Positions 1 through 8,217 are shown, numbered from the stretch's first letter. The stretch: 64,000 bases of DNA from Metarhizobium sp964253915 (GCF_964253915.1 NZ_CAXUSG020000009.1:169811-233810), one strand, 5' to 3'. The notes: generated from the letters alone by a model not told the origin. Translations and numbers: made by a program.

Positions 1-1
1 C

Positions 2-187
2 TTCCGCCAGTCTCTGCTCCTGTCCGGTGGCGCCGAGCCGAACAACCAGCAGGTGGAAGTGATGCTCTCCAGCGCGCTCGATGCCTGCGAAGCCTATTAC
101 CAGGCATTCCAGTTCGTCGTCTGGTCGGGCATGGACGCGCAGAGCGCCATGGCGGCCGTGCTGTTCGAAACCGTCGGGGAAGCGTGA
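2..187 (+). CDS. YbjN domain-containing protein, C-terminal part only
   Basis: The gene enters from the left edge, and only its last 61 codons are present, ending in TGA at 185-187. The visible peptide has the hydrophobic and aromatic pattern of the C-terminal alpha/beta part of YbjN-like proteins (AYYQAFQFVVWSG, then a helix ending in LFETVGEA). YbjN proteins are small cytoplasmic proteins of the type III secretion chaperone fold. Their biochemical role in alphaproteobacteria is unclear. The gene lies directly upstream of proC, whose ATG starts 2 bases after this stop, so the two are probably cotranscribed. The family call rests on a fragment. Confidence 0.6.
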   Translation, partial: FRQSLLLSGGAEPNNQQVEVMLSSALDACEAYYQAFQFVVWSGMDAQSAMAAVLFETVGEA

Positions 188-189
188 TC

Positions 190-1011
190 ATGGCGCCGTC
201 GTTTTCCGCCGGGCCGATCGTTCTCATCGGCGCCGGCAACATGGGCGGAGCGATGCTCACCGGCTGGCTGAAGAACGGCGTGCCGGCATCTTCCGTCATC
301 GTCGTCGATCCCAACCCCTCCGAAGCCATGCTCTCGCTGATCCGCGATGCCGGCGCCCGACACGAGGCGACGCCGCCCGCAGGCCTGCAGGCCGGTGTTC
401 TCTTCATCGCGGTCAAGCCGCAGGTCATGGATGCGGTGCTGCCGCCGTTCCGGCCTCTGGTTGGAGCCGAGACGGTCGTCGTTTCGGTGGCCGCCGGCAA
501 GACCGTCGCTTCTCTTGAAAAGCATCTCGGCGAGGCTGCAACCGTTCGCGCCATGCCGAACACGCCGGCCATGGTCGGCCGCGGTGTCACGGGGGCTTAT
601 GCCAATGCCCGCACCACCGATCAGCAACGTGCCCACGTGCAGGCGTTGCTGCGGGTCAGCGGTCCCGTCGAATGGGTCGAGGCCGAACATGACATCGATG
701 CGGTGACCGCCGTCTCGGGCAGTGGCCCGGCCTATGTCTTCTATCTCGTCGAGTGCATGGCGGAAGCGGGTCGCAAGGCCGGCCTGCCGGCGGACCTCGC
801 CATGCGGCTTGCCCGCGAAACCGTGTCGGGAGCGGGCGAACTGCTACACCAGTCCACCGACGATGCCTCGCGGCTGCGCCAGAACGTCACCTCGCCCGGC
901 GGCACCACGGCTGCAGCACTCTCCGTGCTGATGGCGGAAGACGGCATGCAGCCGCTGTTCGACAAGGCGGTCGAGGCTGCCCGCAAACGGGCGCAGGAAC
1001 TGGCTGGCTGA
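190..1011 (+). CDS. proC: Pyrroline-5-carboxylate reductase
   Basis: The product reduces 1-pyrroline-5-carboxylate to L-proline with NAD(P)H, the last step of proline synthesis, in the cytoplasm. It is about 273 residues, the usual size. The N-terminal Rossmann motif GAGNMGGAM lies near residues 14-22. The conserved AMPNTPAMVGRGVTG stretch lies in the middle, and the family signature VSGSGPAYVF with VTSPGGTTAAAL lies in the dimerising C-terminal domain. The ATG at 190 has a GGGGA ribosome site 9 bases upstream; a GTG at 184 overlapping the previous stop is a less likely start. Tight spacing on both sides suggests an operon of YbjN gene, proC and csaA-like gene. Confidence 0.95.
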   Translation: MAPSFSAGPIVLIGAGNMGGAMLTGWLKNGVPASSVIVVDPNPSEAMLSLIRDAGARHEATPPAGLQAGVLFIAVKPQVMDAVLPPFRPLVGAETVVVSVAAGKTVASLEKHLGEAATVRAMPNTPAMVGRGVTGAYANARTTDQQRAHVQALLRVSGPVEWVEAEHDIDAVTAVSGSGPAYVFYLVECMAEAGRKAGLPADLAMRLARETVSGAGELLHQSTDDASRLRQNVTSPGGTTAAALSVLMAEDGMQPLFDKAVEAARKRAQELAG

Positions 1012-1021
1012 GGACCCTTTC

Positions 1022-1363
1022 ATGGCCGAAGAAATTACCTATGGCGACTTCGAGCGCGTCGATATTCGTGTCGGCACCATCGTAGAGGCCGAACCCTTTC
1101 CGGAAGCGCGCAAGCCGGCGATCAAGATGCTGATCGATTTTGGGCCGGAGATCGGCGTCAAGAAATCCTCGGCGCAGATCACCGTGCACTACAAGCCGGA
1201 AGAGCTTGTCGGACGCCAGGTCCTCGGCGTCGTCAATTTCCCGCCGCGCCAGATCGGGCCGATGCGTTCCGAGGTGCTGACCCTCGGTTTCGAGGACGAG
1301 GCGGGAGCCATCGTTCTCGCCGCGGTCGACAAGATGGTGCCGAACGGCAAGAAGCTGCTTTAA
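1022..1363 (+). CDS. csaA: CsaA-type tRNA-binding protein
   Basis: A 113-residue single-domain protein made of one tRNA-binding OB fold (EMAP-II / Trbp111 type). The run FERVDIRVGTIVEAEPFPEARKP and the later FPPRQIGPMRSEVL are typical of CsaA. CsaA proteins bind tRNA as homodimers. In Bacillus the protein was described as having chaperone or export-related activity, but its main role is unsettled. The gene starts 10 bases after proC and is probably cotranscribed with it. The palindromic repeats that follow may end the transcript. Family assignment is firm; function is inferred. Confidence 0.88.
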   Translation: MAEEITYGDFERVDIRVGTIVEAEPFPEARKPAIKMLIDFGPEIGVKKSSAQITVHYKPEELVGRQVLGVVNFPPRQIGPMRSEVLTLGFEDEAGAIVLAAVDKMVPNGKKLL

Positions 1364-1391
1364 GCCATTTGCGGGGTGGCGTAAGCGGTTT

Positions 1392-1655
1392 TGCCCCTCA
1401 TCCCCCTGCCGGGACCTTCTCCCCGTTTTGACGGGGAGAAGGGGTATGCCGCGCCGTTTTTGCCACGCTCAACGCTGCGCGAGGCACGTTCCCATCTCCC
1501 CGCAAGCGGCAGGCGCCCCCTCATCCGACCCTTCGGGCCACCTTCTCCCCGCGGGAGAGAAGGTGTTATGCCGCACTGTCTCCGCCACACTCAACGTCGA
1601 GCGGGGCAAGTCCCCTCTCCCCGCCTGCGGGGAGAGGGTTAGGGTGAGGGGCAAG
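1392..1655. repeat. Cluster of rhizobial intergenic palindromic repeats
   Basis: The 309-base gap between csaA and the DUF1349 gene holds no gene but three strong hairpins. A 12-bp perfect stem lies at 415-426 / 431-442 in the 1 kb block (1415-1442). A CACCTTCTC / AGAAGGTG-type stem lies at about 1539-1565. A 12-bp perfect stem with a 2-base spacer lies at 1613-1638. The outer parts (CCCCTCATCC near 1394 and GGGTGAGGGGC near 1642) are roughly inverted copies of each other. This matches the short palindromic elements of the RIME-like class scattered between rhizobial genes. They could stabilise or terminate transcripts from both flanking genes. Confidence 0.75.
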
Positions 1656-1672
1656 CCACACTCGCACCGCTA

Positions 1673-2254
1673 TCAGTGAATATCCCGCGTCACCGGATCG
1701 CCGATCGACAGGTCGTGGAACTCCGCCTCGAACCCTTCCCGCTGCGGTGAACAGAACACCAACCCGACGGCCAGTTCCGGAAAATTCGGCGGAAAGTAGG
1801 CGAGGCGGGCCATGCGCCAGTCGTCCATGCGATCGGTGCGGTACTGGATGAACAGCGCATCGAACATGCGGGTGACACGCACCGAGATGGCATCGAAATC
1901 ACCGTCGAGACGGAAGGCGGACCAGTCGGAATGCTGGTTGGTGACGACCGTGCTGAAATGCCTGTGACCATCGGTATATTCGATGCCGCATTTCATCCAG
2001 TGTTTGGCATCGTGGCGCACCATCAGGCCGGCCTGATCGTAAAGATGTTCGTAGCGCCCGGAAAACGTCGCTTCCATGGTGAAATCCGATTTGCGCCAGC
2101 CATGCAGGAAATGGCCGTTGTCGTGCTCGAAGCCGTAATAGGTGTTCTGCCAGAAATCGGTGTGATGACCCGAGCGGACGACCAGCCGGCCGTCGCGCTC
2201 TTCGCTGGAAGGCGGTGGGTTGAGCCAGTTCATCGTCTTGAAATCCACCGACAT
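1673..2254 (-). CDS. DUF1349 domain protein
   Basis: A 193-residue cytoplasmic protein matching the DUF1349 family, which has a concanavalin-like beta-sandwich fold. Visible hallmarks are the Trp-rich opening (NWLNPP), YEHLYDQAGLMVRHDAKHWMKCGIEY in the centre, and the C-terminal FCSPQREGFEAEFHDL. Members are often annotated as regulation of enolase protein 1-like, but no reaction has been established. It is transcribed away from csaA and is followed by the palindrome cluster. It has no signal peptide. The ROK kinase gene upstream is in the same direction 80 bases away, so cotranscription is possible. Confidence 0.82.
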   Translation of the reverse strand: MSVDFKTMNWLNPPPSSEERDGRLVVRSGHHTDFWQNTYYGFEHDNGHFLHGWRKSDFTMEATFSGRYEHLYDQAGLMVRHDAKHWMKCGIEYTDGHRHFSTVVTNQHSDWSAFRLDGDFDAISVRVTRMFDALFIQYRTDRMDDWRMARLAYFPPNFPELAVGLVFCSPQREGFEAEFHDLSIGDPVTRDIH

Positions 2255-2334
2255 CGACGCCCTCCCGGAAAACGGTTTCGCTTTCGTCTTTTTACCCTTT
2301 TCCGGGCAGGCGTAAACAGGCGCCTGTCGTGGTG

Positions 2335-3444
2335 TCAGGATTTTGCTTCGCTTTTCGATTTCGGCTTTTCCGGCGCATTGCGGTTGGTGAAATGGGCGTT
2401 GCCGAGCCCGGTGCCGATGGTCAACACGCCCCAGCCGCTCACATCCTGCATGAACGGGATCTGCGACAGACCCTGGACGACCGCGTCGTTGTGGACGATG
2501 ACGAAGGTCGGGTGGTCGCAGATCTCCGGTATCGCCTTTGTCAGCTCTTCCGGCAGGTTAAACCGCTCGCTTTCCCAGTTGCCGCCGGGAAGGTTCTGGC
2601 CGCCCCGGTCGATCGATCCGTCCGCCTCGATGATGCCGGGGCAGGCGATGCCGATCAGCGGCGCCGGGATGAGATTGGCCTTTTCGGCCTTTCCGATCAG
2701 ATCCTTGAGCATGTCGACGAGCTGCTCGATGGTGGCGCCGCGCCGGGGCGCATCGTCGGCATGCCGCCAGAGGGTCGATTTCCAGACGCGTGCCTTGGAA
2801 AGATCCGGCGCCTCCTTCATGCGCAGCTCGACGACTCCGGCGCGGATGTTGGTGCCGCCGATATCGACGGCGAGGATCGCTTCATGGCCTTTCAGCATCC
2901 AGGCTGGCATCAGGTGGGCAGCGCCGATCAGGCCGGCATCGTCGGGGTGATGCTGGATCGGCACGACCTCGATCTTGCAACCCTCCGCCTTGAGGAGAAC
3001 CATGGCCCGGGCGATGGCCAGTTCGCCCACTGCGCTTTCCCGAAAACCGCCGCCGACGACAACCCGCTCCGTCTGTTTCCAGTTTTCCTGCTTCAGGTAG
3101 CGGGAGAGGACATGGGTCAACTCTCCGGCAAAATCATCGATTGCGCCGATGATGAGTGCCGCGGCTTCCTTGTCTTCGCCGTGCAGCAGTGCATCGATCT
3201 TCTTCTTCGACAGTTCTTTCGTCGGCTTGTCGCCGAGCGGATCGTCGCCGCCCTTGCTGACGCGTTTGCGCCATTCGTCGAGCTTTTCCAGGAAGGCGGA
3301 TTTTCGCGCCCGGTCGCCGATGAAGCCGTCCTTGTCGCGCAGCTCGATGTTGTAGTTATCGACGATCACCGAAGGCAGGTCTTCGGCGCCATGGATGATC
3401 GGGGCGGCGATATCCTGCGTCTTTCGTGCTTTGGTTTTGGCCAT
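2335..3444 (-). CDS. ROK-family sugar kinase-like protein with circularly permuted motif order
   Basis: About 369 residues, starting at an ATG (3444) with AAGGA 7 bases upstream; an in-frame start at 3465 lacks a good site. ROK proteins phosphorylate sugars with ATP. The usual order is phosphate-1 motif (DIGGTN), catalytic Asp, phosphate-2 (GTGxG), adenosine motif (GGG) and a final DDAGLIGAA helix. Here the adenosine motif VVVGGG (about 128-133) and DDAGLIGAA (168-176) come first. They are followed by DIGGTN (194-199), IGIACPG, the catalytic ND pair (319-320) and GTGLG (344-348) just before the end. The ROK zinc site CxCGxxGC is absent. All catalytic parts are present, so an active kinase is plausible; the substrate is unknown. 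Its neighbour otsB is divergent. Confidence 0.82.
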   Translation of the reverse strand: MAKTKARKTQDIAAPIIHGAEDLPSVIVDNYNIELRDKDGFIGDRARKSAFLEKLDEWRKRVSKGGDDPLGDKPTKELSKKKIDALLHGEDKEAAALIIGAIDDFAGELTHVLSRYLKQENWKQTERVVVGGGFRESAVGELAIARAMVLLKAEGCKIEVVPIQHHPDDAGLIGAAHLMPAWMLKGHEAILAVDIGGTNIRAGVVELRMKEAPDLSKARVWKSTLWRHADDAPRRGATIEQLVDMLKDLIGKAEKANLIPAPLIGIACPGIIEADGSIDRGGQNLPGGNWESERFNLPEELTKAIPEICDHPTFVIVHNDAVVQGLSQIPFMQDVSGWGVLTIGTGLGNAHFTNRNAPEKPKSKSEAKS

Positions 3445-3605
3445 CGAGGTTCCTTCTGCCGTCATGCATGTCGGCGAAAACGCGGAGAAGGGAGGGAGGT
3501 TCCGGCGCAGGGAGAATATGAGTTACCATCATCGGCTTTTCGGTCGCGGGGCGTTATCGTCTCGAAAAACTTGCCTTCGCGCCGGGCTGACCTACCTCGT
3601 TTTGC

Positions 3606-4403
3606 ATGAGCGAAGAACAGTTGACCGAACCTACAATCCCCACCGACACCGACCGCATCACCGACGCGGTTTTCGAGCGGATCGGCGCGCGTCCCGACCA
3701 GTGGGCGCTGTTTCTCGATATTGACGGCACGCTTCTCGACCTGGCGCTGACGCCGGACGAGATCGTCGTGCCGGAAACGCTGCCCGATCATCTCCACCAG
3801 ATTTCCGACAGGATGGGTGGGGCCATGGCTTTGGTGACCGGGCGGGCATTGCCTTATGCCGACGCCCTGTTCCGGCCGCACCATTTTCCCCTGGCCGGCC
3901 TGCATGGCGCGGAAATGCGGGCCGCCGACGGCCGGATGATTTTTGCGACGCCGACGCCGGAATTCGAGGCGGTCAAGGCGGCGCTCGTTCGCGAGGCCGA
4001 AAACCTGCCGGGCGTGCTGATCGAGGACAAGGGCGCGGCGGTGGCCGCGCACTATCGACTGGCGCCGCAATACGAGGCGCTGCTGGAGCGGCGCATGCGC
4101 CATTATGTGCAGGAGGCGGGGCCGGGATGGGCGCTGCAGCTTGGCAAGATGGTCTTCGAAATCCGCCCCGCCCGCGCCAGCAAGGGCGACGCGGTGGAAC
4201 GTTTCATGCAGGAGCCGCCGTTTACCGACCGCCTGCCGCTCGCCATCGGCGACGACCTGACGGACGAATCGATGTTTGCCGTCGCCAATGCGCGTGGCGG
4301 CCATTCCATCCGCGTCGGTTTTGCCGCGGCGACCACATGCGCGCAGAGCCGCGCCGTTTCCCCCACCTACATCCGATCTGCTTTGGCAATGATTGCTGCC
4401 TGA
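3606..4403 (+). CDS. otsB: Trehalose-6-phosphate phosphatase
   Basis: A 265-residue HAD-superfamily phosphatase that removes phosphate from trehalose 6-phosphate to give trehalose, a rhizobial osmoprotectant. HAD motif I DIDGTLLD has its nucleophile Asp38 and acid Asp40. VTGRAL supplies motif II, and GDDLTDESMFAVA supplies the Mg-binding motif IV, with LAGLHGAEMR typical of OtsB. The size fits. The partner synthase otsA is not in the window. It is divergent from the ROK kinase gene and convergent with the histidine kinase gene, so it is probably transcribed alone. Confidence 0.92.
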   Translation: MSEEQLTEPTIPTDTDRITDAVFERIGARPDQWALFLDIDGTLLDLALTPDEIVVPETLPDHLHQISDRMGGAMALVTGRALPYADALFRPHHFPLAGLHGAEMRAADGRMIFATPTPEFEAVKAALVREAENLPGVLIEDKGAAVAAHYRLAPQYEALLERRMRHYVQEAGPGWALQLGKMVFEIRPARASKGDAVERFMQEPPFTDRLPLAIGDDLTDESMFAVANARGGHSIRVGFAAATTCAQSRAVSPTYIRSALAMIAA

Positions 4404-4414
4404 CCGGCCTGCAA

Positions 4415-5794
4415 TCACGCCGGAATGCGCACCACGGCCCGCAGGCCGCCCTTCGGGCTATCACCCAGCGTGACGTTGCCGCCGTGGCTGCGGGCGATGT
4501 CACGGGCGATGGCAAGGCCGAGGCCAGTGCCCGACGCGTCGAGGTTGCGTGCTTCATCCAGACGGAAGAACGGTTTGAACACGTCGTCGCGGGCGTTTTC
4601 CGGAATGCCCGGCCCGTCGTCGTCGAAGGTGATGGTCAGCCATTTCACGCCGTGGCGGGCTTCGATGTCGAGCGTGTTGGCGTACCGCCGGCTGTTGGTC
4701 GCGAGATTGGTCAGCAGGCGGGTGAAGGCATTCGGCCGCACGGAAACCTCGTCGTCGCCTTCGATGCGGTAGGTCATCGTCTTGCCGTGCAGCTCGGCGT
4801 CCACCTGCAGCTTGTCGAAGAGGGCGCTCAGCTTCAGCTGGCCGACGGTCTCTTCCGTCTCGCCCTTGGCGAAGGCCATGTAGCCTTCCAGCATCGTCTG
4901 CATATCCTCGACATCCTCGCCCATGCCCTGCAGGTCCGGATTGTCGCCGGCGAGCGCCAGTTGCAGCTTGAAGCGGGTGAGGATGGTGCGCAGGTCGTGG
5001 CTGACCCCCGTCAGCATGGCGGTGCGCTGCTCGATCTGCCGCTCGATGCGCTCGCGCATCAGGATGAAGGCGAGGCCGGCACGGCGGATTTCGTCGGCGC
5101 CGCGCGGTGAGAAGTCGGGCGACTTCTGCCCCTTGCCGAAACTTTCCGCCGCTTTCGCCAGCGCCAGGATGGGCCGGATCTGGCCGCGCAGGAACAGGAT
5201 CGAAATAACGATCAGGACCAGCGACGCGCCGACCATCCAGAGCAGGAAGATGTGCGTGTTCGAGGCATAGGTCTGGCTTCGGCGGGCAAAGACGCGCAGC
5301 ACCTTGTTGTCGAGCTGGATGCGGATTTCGACGAGACGGGAATCGCCGAGCGTGTCGATCCAATAGGGCAGGTGGATCTGCTTGTTGATTTCGTCGGAGA
5401 GAATTTCGTCGAGGATCGAGAAGAACGGTTTTGGCCGCGGCGGCGGCAGTTGCCCGCCTTCCTCGATGGATACCGTCAGGTTCAGCCGTTCGCGGGCGAT
5501 GCGGATGATGTCGGAAACATCCTGGTTCTGCGGGTGCAGCTCGATCAGGTCGATGATGGCGGCGACGTCGCGGGTGACGGCGGTCGAAAGCCGTTGCGTC
5601 ACCATCTGCCAGTGGCGTTCCATGAACACGAAGGCGATGACTGTCTGCAGCAGGATGATCGGAATGAGGATGATCAGCAGTGACCGGGCGTAAAGGCCGG
5701 TTGGCAGCTGCCGACGCAGCCAGCGCCCCATAGAGCGTAATCCCGTGGACGTGCCGCGTTCCTGATCGCGCCTTAGAGTGTCGAAGCTTGCCAT
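4415..5794 (-). CDS. EnvZ-like sensor histidine kinase
   Basis: A 459-residue membrane histidine kinase. A transmembrane segment lies near 38-58, a periplasmic domain near 60-180 and a second transmembrane segment near 183-203, followed by HAMP, a dimerisation/phosphoacceptor domain and an ATPase domain. The phosphoacceptor is His266 in GVSHDLRT. The N box is NLATNSRRYA, and the G boxes are DDDGPGIP and GTGLGLAIA. The residue after HDLRT is Ile271 instead of the Pro usual in EnvZ-type H boxes. The gene follows the response regulator gene by 33 bases in a three-gene marR - regulator - kinase operon. The signal is unknown. Confidence 0.93.
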   Translation of the reverse strand: MASFDTLRRDQERGTSTGLRSMGRWLRRQLPTGLYARSLLIILIPIILLQTVIAFVFMERHWQMVTQRLSTAVTRDVAAIIDLIELHPQNQDVSDIIRIARERLNLTVSIEEGGQLPPPRPKPFFSILDEILSDEINKQIHLPYWIDTLGDSRLVEIRIQLDNKVLRVFARRSQTYASNTHIFLLWMVGASLVLIVISILFLRGQIRPILALAKAAESFGKGQKSPDFSPRGADEIRRAGLAFILMRERIERQIEQRTAMLTGVSHDLRTILTRFKLQLALAGDNPDLQGMGEDVEDMQTMLEGYMAFAKGETEETVGQLKLSALFDKLQVDAELHGKTMTYRIEGDDEVSVRPNAFTRLLTNLATNSRRYANTLDIEARHGVKWLTITFDDDGPGIPENARDDVFKPFFRLDEARNLDASGTGLGLAIARDIARSHGGNVTLGDSPKGGLRAVVRIPA

Positions 5795-5827
5795 CGGGCG
5801 TGCCCCTCAAGTTGATCGGCTATCGGG

Positions 5828-6529
5828 CTAATCGATGCTCAGCCGGTAGCCGATGCCGCGGACGGTCTGCAGCCAGACCGGATTGGCCGGGTCGTCCTCG
5901 ATCTTGCGCCGCAGGCGATTGATCTGGACGTCGATGGTGCGCTCGCCCACCTCGGCATCGCTGCCGACGAGTTCGTGGCGCGGAATGGTGTCGCCGGCGC
6001 GCAGCGCAAAGAGCAACATGATCTCCTGCTCGCGATCGGTCAGCCGGATGATTTCCGATGCCTTCTTCAGCTCCTTGCGCGAGATGGAGAAGGTATAGGG
6101 GCCGAACATCACCTGCTCGATCTTCGGCGCGCCGCTCGGCACGTTGCGGCGCAGGATGTTGTTGATGCGCAGCACCAGTTCGCGCGGATCGAAAGGCTTC
6201 GGCAGGTAGTCGTCGGCGCCGGCCTCAAGACCGGCGATGCGCGCGGAGGATTCGGCGAGCGCCGTCAGCAGGATGATCGGCACCTTCTTGATGGCGGTGA
6301 GGCTCTGGGTCAAGGACAGGCCGGATTCGCCCGGCATCATCACGTCGAGAATGATGAGATCGAAATCCAGGCCGTTGAGCTTGCGCCGCGCCTCCGCCGC
6401 ATCGGCGGCGACGGTGATGCGGAAGCCCTGTTCCACCAGGTAGCGGTTGAGCAGGGCGCGGATGCGCGTGTCGTCGTCCACGACCAGAAGGTGGGCGGCA
6501 TCGTCGGAAAGGGGCGTCTTTGTCGTCAT
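5828..6529 (-). CDS. petR: OmpR-family response regulator, PetR-like
   Basis: A 233-residue two-domain regulator. The receiver has the acidic pocket VVDDD (16-20), phospho-acceptor Asp62 in IILDVMMPG and the KPF lysine. A winged-helix DNA-binding domain follows (LTDREQEIMLLF, VGERTIDVQINRLRRKIE, VRGIGYRL). The ATG at 6529 is 1 base beyond the MarR stop; an upstream in-frame ATG at 6568 lies inside the marR end and is less likely. A MarR gene followed by an OmpR-type gene resembles petP-petR of Rhodobacter. The symbol rests on that arrangement and not on a specific target. Confidence 0.9.
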   Translation of the reverse strand: MTTKTPLSDDAAHLLVVDDDTRIRALLNRYLVEQGFRITVAADAAEARRKLNGLDFDLIILDVMMPGESGLSLTQSLTAIKKVPIILLTALAESSARIAGLEAGADDYLPKPFDPRELVLRINNILRRNVPSGAPKIEQVMFGPYTFSISRKELKKASEIIRLTDREQEIMLLFALRAGDTIPRHELVGSDAEVGERTIDVQINRLRRKIEDDPANPVWLQTVRGIGYRLSID

Positions 6530-6530
6530 C

Positions 6531-7028
6531 TCATCCAGCTTCCGATGTCTTGCGGTCGCGCATGCCATCGAGGAACAGTTTTACGCCGGGGCGCATTTCC
6601 GGCGGCACCTTCTCGAATGCCCGCGCGATACGGCGGGATTGCGGCTCGGCCAGCGCCAGCGCCAGGTCGCGCCCGGCCTGTGTCGGGTAAAGCTTACGCT
6701 GCCGCCTGTCTTCCGGGCCGGCCACCTGGCGAATATAGCCGGAATCGATCAATTGCTTCAGTACGCGTGCCAGGCTCTGCTTGGTGATGTTGAGCGTATC
6801 CAGAAGGTCGGCCACCGTCATGCCCGGCTCGCGGTTGACGAAATGCACGACGCGGTGATGCGCCCGCCCAAAACCGCTGCTGGCAAGGATGGCATCCGGA
6901 TCGGACACGAAGTCGCGGTAGGAGAAGAACAACAGCTCGATGATCTCGAAATCGATTGTCTCCGTATTGCCGAGCGCCGTCTCCAGCGGTTCCGGTTTGG
7001 CAGCCTTTGCATGCGACTGTCGTGACAC
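6531..7028 (-). CDS. petP: MarR-family transcriptional regulator, PetP-like
   Basis: About 165 residues from a GTG at 7028, which has AAAGGAAG about 8 bases upstream; longer starts lack a site. The winged helix shows VADLLDTLNITKQSLARVLKQLIDSGYI and the wing DRRQRKLYPTQAG, as in MarR dimers. It leads the operon with a response regulator and a histidine kinase. A 21-bp palindrome 51 to 71 bases upstream is a probable operator, so autoregulation is likely. Alphaproteobacterial PetP proteins are the closest named relatives that I recognise. The ligand is unknown. Confidence 0.87.
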   Translation of the reverse strand: MSRQSHAKAAKPEPLETALGNTETIDFEIIELLFFSYRDFVSDPDAILASSGFGRAHHRVVHFVNREPGMTVADLLDTLNITKQSLARVLKQLIDSGYIRQVAGPEDRRQRKLYPTQAGRDLALALAEPQSRRIARAFEKVPPEMRPGVKLFLDGMRDRKTSEAG

Positions 7029-7078
7029 CTCGGCACTTCCTTTCCTGTAACCCGTCTGCGACGAAAGAATCGCCAAGA

Positions 7079-7099
7079 TATGTCAGCCTTGTTGACATA
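7079..7099. promoter_or_regulatory. 21-bp palindromic operator candidate upstream of marR/petP
   Basis: TATGTCA - 7 bases - TGACATA is a perfect 7-bp inverted repeat in the divergent region between the marR operon and ilvE. MarR dimers usually bind palindromes of about this length. The right arm contains the TTGACA of the plus-strand promoter described separately, so occupancy would block that promoter. The binding protein is inferred from position only. Confidence 0.6.
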
Positions 7100-7120
7100 A
7101 ATTTTCGTCGCTGGTAATTT
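7092..7120 (+). promoter_or_regulatory. Sigma70-type promoter pointing toward ilvE
   Basis: TTGACA at 7092-7097, a 17-base spacer and TAATTT at 7115-7120 form a near-consensus vegetative promoter. Transcription would start near 7127, giving ilvE a leader of about 170 bases. It overlaps the palindrome at 7079-7099. Confidence 0.55.
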
Positions 7121-7298
7121 CCGCCCCCGAACGGAGATCCTTCGGTCGTCTGCTAGATTGTTCAACCTAAGCGCTGACCCCTGAAACTCCAACAAAAATC
7201 AAGGATAAGTTTCAACCCCTTTGCGCTTTCGATAGACTGTAAGGGTGGGGATAATCAACTTTTAAAAGCATGGCGTACGGGCGCCGGAGGAAGAGAAG

Positions 7299-8192
7299 AT
7301 GGCAGCAGTTCCTTTTGACCAACTCGACGGATACATCTGGTTCAACGGCGAGTTCGTGCCGTGGAAGGAAGCGAAGATCCACGTGCTGACGCACGGCCTG
7401 CATTATGCCAGCGGCGTCTTCGAGGGCGAGCGCGCTTATGGCGGCCGGGTCTTCAAGCTGACCGAACACAATCAGCGCCTGCACCGCTCCGCCGAAATCC
7501 TCGGCTTCAAGATCCCCTACAGCGTCGAGGAACTGGATGCGGCGACCATCGAGCTCCTGAAGCGCCAGGGTTTTGCCGATGCCTATGTCCGGCCGATCGC
7601 CTGGCGCGGCAGCGAGATGATGGGCGTTTCGGCCCAGAACAACCGCATCAACGTCGCCATCGCCATCTGGCAGTGGGGCAGCTACTTCAATCCGGCCGAA
7701 AAGCTCAAGGGCATCCGCCTCGACATCGCCGAATATCGCCGTCCCGATCCGAAGACGGCGCCGTCCGCTTCCAAGGCTGCCGGCCTCTACATGATCTGCA
7801 CGATTTCCAAGCATGCTGCGGAAGCCAAGGGTTACGCCGATGCGATGATGCTGGATTATCGCGGCCAGGTGGCCGAGGCGACCGGCGCTAACATTTTCTT
7901 CGTCAAGGACGGCGTCATCCACACGCCGCTGCCGGATTGCTTCCTGAACGGTATTACCCGCCAGACGGTCATCGAGCTTGCCAAGCGCCGCGGTTATGAA
8001 ATCGTCGAGCGGGCGATCTGGCCGGAAGAACTCTCCACCTTCAGCGAATGCTTCCTGACCGGCTCTGCGGCGGAAGTGACGCCGGTTTCGGAAATCGGCC
8101 CCTACAAGTTCACGCCGGCGACGATCAGCGAAACGCTGATGAACGATTACATGCGCGAAGTGTATCCGGCGGAAGCAGCCGCCGCGGAATAA
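7299..8192 (+). CDS. ilvE: Branched-chain amino acid aminotransferase
   Basis: A 297-residue class IV PLP aminotransferase that makes Leu, Ile and Val from their 2-oxo acids with glutamate as donor. The PLP lysine is Lys159 in SASKAAG. Other hallmarks are THGLHYASGVFEG near the N terminus, YRGQVAEATGANIFFVKDG and the phosphate-binding ITRQTVIELA. GSAAEVTPVSEIG completes the family pattern. The ATG follows a GGAGGAAGAG ribosome site. The gene is monocistronic, being followed by a strong terminator at 8218. Confidence 0.94.
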   Translation: MAAVPFDQLDGYIWFNGEFVPWKEAKIHVLTHGLHYASGVFEGERAYGGRVFKLTEHNQRLHRSAEILGFKIPYSVEELDAATIELLKRQGFADAYVRPIAWRGSEMMGVSAQNNRINVAIAIWQWGSYFNPAEKLKGIRLDIAEYRRPDPKTAPSASKAAGLYMICTISKHAAEAKGYADAMMLDYRGQVAEATGANIFFVKDGVIHTPLPDCFLNGITRQTVIELAKRRGYEIVERAIWPEELSTFSECFLTGSAAEVTPVSEIGPYKFTPATISETLMNDYMREVYPAEAAAAE

Positions 8193-8217
8193 GCGGTTCG
8201 GGCACATTCGATTAAGG

